DNA of 7,064 nt from an uncultured bacterium. Its GTDB lineage: Bacteria > Bacillota_A > Clostridia > Oscillospirales > Oscillospiraceae. The notes under the pieces were generated by a model. That model was not told the origin of the DNA. It made no database searches and worked only from the letters and a program-made list of their open reading frames with translations. Below, piece after piece: positions 5,927 through 7,064 of this stretch (position 1 is the first letter of the stretch; the number at the start of each line of letters is the position of its first letter). The translations under genes were made by a program, and so were the position numbers. The stretch covers positions 1 to 7,064 of the forward strand of contig CAJMMY010000056.1 of the NCBI GenBank assembly GCA_905214605.1. The letters run 5' to 3'.

Positions 5927-6646
5927 ATGGGATTGCTGGAAACGACCTGCGTGGAAGTGACTGCGGCTGACGTGGAGAAGAGTGGTACGATGTCTTCCCG
6001 GCGTCTGATGCAGCTGCTGATTTTGGCTGCAATGGACCGCAACCGCGTAGAGGGCGGCAGTAAAATTCGCCTGCGGGAGCAGTTCGGCGCGGTATGGATG
6101 GTGCGCCGGGTGCGTATGGAGCAGTATGCACCGATTTATGAGGGCGACGTGCTGAATGGCTTTGCCACCGGTCGCACGATGCTGACCCAGGAAATTGCCT
6201 TGGGCGGAGAATTCCGCCGGAACGGTGAAACGGTTGCGCGCATCGAATTGGTGATGATTGCCGTGAATCTGAAGGAACGGTTCAAGCTGAAGGCAGCCGA
6301 TGTGAACACCCTGTATCAGACCGAGCCCACCAATGAGGCGGAGGCATTTCCTCGTTTGGCCATGGACAGCGAATTCCCCTATGTCCATGAGAGAACCATC
6401 ACGGAGGCGGATTGCGACGAAAATGCAAACCACTTTGCCTCTCATTGCTATGTGGATTTGGTGGCGCAGGAGGTCAATGTGCCCGCAGACGGAATGATTC
6501 GCCTGCTGCAAATCGACTATGTAAAGGAATGTGTTGCAGGAGACACGGTTCGTCTGGGCGCCAAAGCAGTGGAAGGAGGATATGCGGTGCAGGGTATTCA
6601 TGCCAACGGAAAGCCTTGCTTTAACGCATACTGTGTCTATGCCTGA
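5927..6646 (+). CDS. Divergent thioesterase-like double-hotdog protein, paralog 4
   Basis: The 239-residue protein is related to the three tandem genes upstream. Shared marks are GAVWMV (54-59), NLKERF (114-119), the DCD motif at 162-164, CYVDLV (174-179), LQIDYVKECVAGD (194-206, Glu201-Cys202) and a final G-x4-NGK-x2-F block. It differs at the active-site loop: D164-E-N166-A-N168-H169 has one residue more between Asp and His than the D-x-N-x-H of the siblings. The PP in the first domain's end strand is also lost (KLKAADV). It may therefore have altered or no hydrolase activity, or act as a binding partner. The start is ATG at 5927 with GGAGG (5913-5917) 9 nt upstream; an in-frame TTG at 5882 lies at the predicted transcript start and is unlikely. 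It has its own promoter, and its end overlaps the following HAD gene by 8 bp. Confidence 0.78.
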   Translation: MGLLETTCVEVTAADVEKSGTMSSRRLMQLLILAAMDRNRVEGGSKIRLREQFGAVWMVRRVRMEQYAPIYEGDVLNGFATGRTMLTQEIALGGEFRRNGETVARIELVMIAVNLKERFKLKAADVNTLYQTEPTNEAEAFPRLAMDSEFPYVHERTITEADCDENANHFASHCYVDLVAQEVNVPADGMIRLLQIDYVKECVAGDTVRLGAKAVEGGYAVQGIHANGKPCFNAYCVYA

Positions 6647-7064
6647 GAAAAAAATTCGTCTGGTGGCGCTGGATTTGGACGGAACGGCGCTGGATTCCCA
6701 AAAACTGATGCTGCCCGGCACGATTCGGGTCATCAATGAGGCGTTGGACCGTGGGATTGAAGTGGTGTTCTGCACCGGGCGGACCCGCTGTCAGTATGAG
6801 CGATTTTTGCCGGATTTGCCCAAACTGCGGTATGCCATCTGCGCCGGTGGTGCGGTGGTGAATCAGGTGCAGACCCGGGAAAAGGTGATTTCCAATGAAA
6901 TCACGGTGGAGGAAATGCAGACCATTCTCGCCGTGGGGCAGCGCCACGGCTGTCAGCCGGTGCTGTCCATTGAGGGGGATTCCGTACATTCCCGGGCGGT
7001 TCATGAGAATCCGGCGCTGTATGCTCTGGAGGCTTATACCTATGAGCTGAACCACGGAACCATT
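6639..7064 (+). CDS. Cof-type HAD-superfamily phosphatase, N-terminal part (3' truncated by window edge)
   Basis: 142 residues are visible from ATG at 6639 to the right edge, still open. HAD motif I is LDLDGTALD, with nucleophile Asp12 and acid Asp14. Motif II is FCTGR (Thr46), and AICAGGAVVN follows where Cof/YidA-type (class IIB) enzymes have the SNGA segment. The cap domain then begins. Such enzymes hydrolyse small phosphorylated metabolites such as sugar phosphates or flavin-related compounds; the exact substrate is not predictable. The start overlaps the end of thioesterase paralog 4 by 8 bp, with no clear ribosome site, so translation is probably coupled. GTG at 6633 is an alternative start. 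A functional link with the acid-metabolism genes is not evident. Confidence 0.9.
   Translation, partial: MPEKKIRLVALDLDGTALDSQKLMLPGTIRVINEALDRGIEVVFCTGRTRCQYERFLPDLPKLRYAICAGGAVVNQVQTREKVISNEITVEEMQTILAVGQRHGCQPVLSIEGDSVHSRAVHENPALYALEAYTYELNHGTI

Noticed and set aside
5900..6775. Minus-strand open frame of 291 codons opposite paralog 4 and the phosphatase start
   Set aside because: It crosses two supported genes and the DxDGT motif of the phosphatase; no domain or start signal is seen.

Overview
The window looks like a chromosomal segment of a gut-type anaerobic member of the Clostridia, most likely Oscillospiraceae/Ruminococcaceae. The reasons are Gram-positive-style AGGAGG ribosome sites, near-consensus sigma-A promoters (two with an extended -10), compact intergenic hairpin terminators, a short basic ribosomal protein S21 after leuS, and a CoA-transferase of the kind used by amino-acid-fermenting anaerobes. 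This placement rests on overall gene character, not on a database match.

Layout, left to right. (1) The 3' part of leuS (leucyl-tRNA synthetase, 1-863) is followed by a perfect-consensus promoter and rpsU (S21) with its terminator (864-1199). As written, rpsU appears to be frameshifted at a run of five A's. (2) Three tandem, translationally coupled genes (1276-3514) encode paralogous double-hotdog proteins of the acyl-ACP thioesterase type. They end at a strong hairpin terminator. (3) Convergent to them, on the minus strand, is a family III (CaiB/BaiF-type) CoA-transferase (3614-4915) with its own terminator. (4) A 249-bp divergent control region carries a promoter on each strand and an inverted repeat over the -10 of a TetR-family regulator gene (5165-5719). 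(5) After the regulator's terminator, an extended -10 promoter drives a fourth, more divergent thioesterase-like paralog (5927-6646). That gene overlaps the start of a Cof-type HAD phosphatase, which runs off the right edge.

How the genes may work together (inference): the four thioesterase-like proteins could release free acids from acyl-ACP or acyl-CoA, or from related thioesters. The CoA-transferase would move CoA between acids, and the divergent TetR repressor would sense an acyl or acid ligand and control at least itself and the CoA-transferase. The concentration of four diverged paralogs of one enzyme around a CoA-transferase and its regulator is the most unusual feature here. The motif D-C-D-x-N-x-H is shared by three copies and is distorted in the fourth. 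Substrates cannot be read from the sequence.
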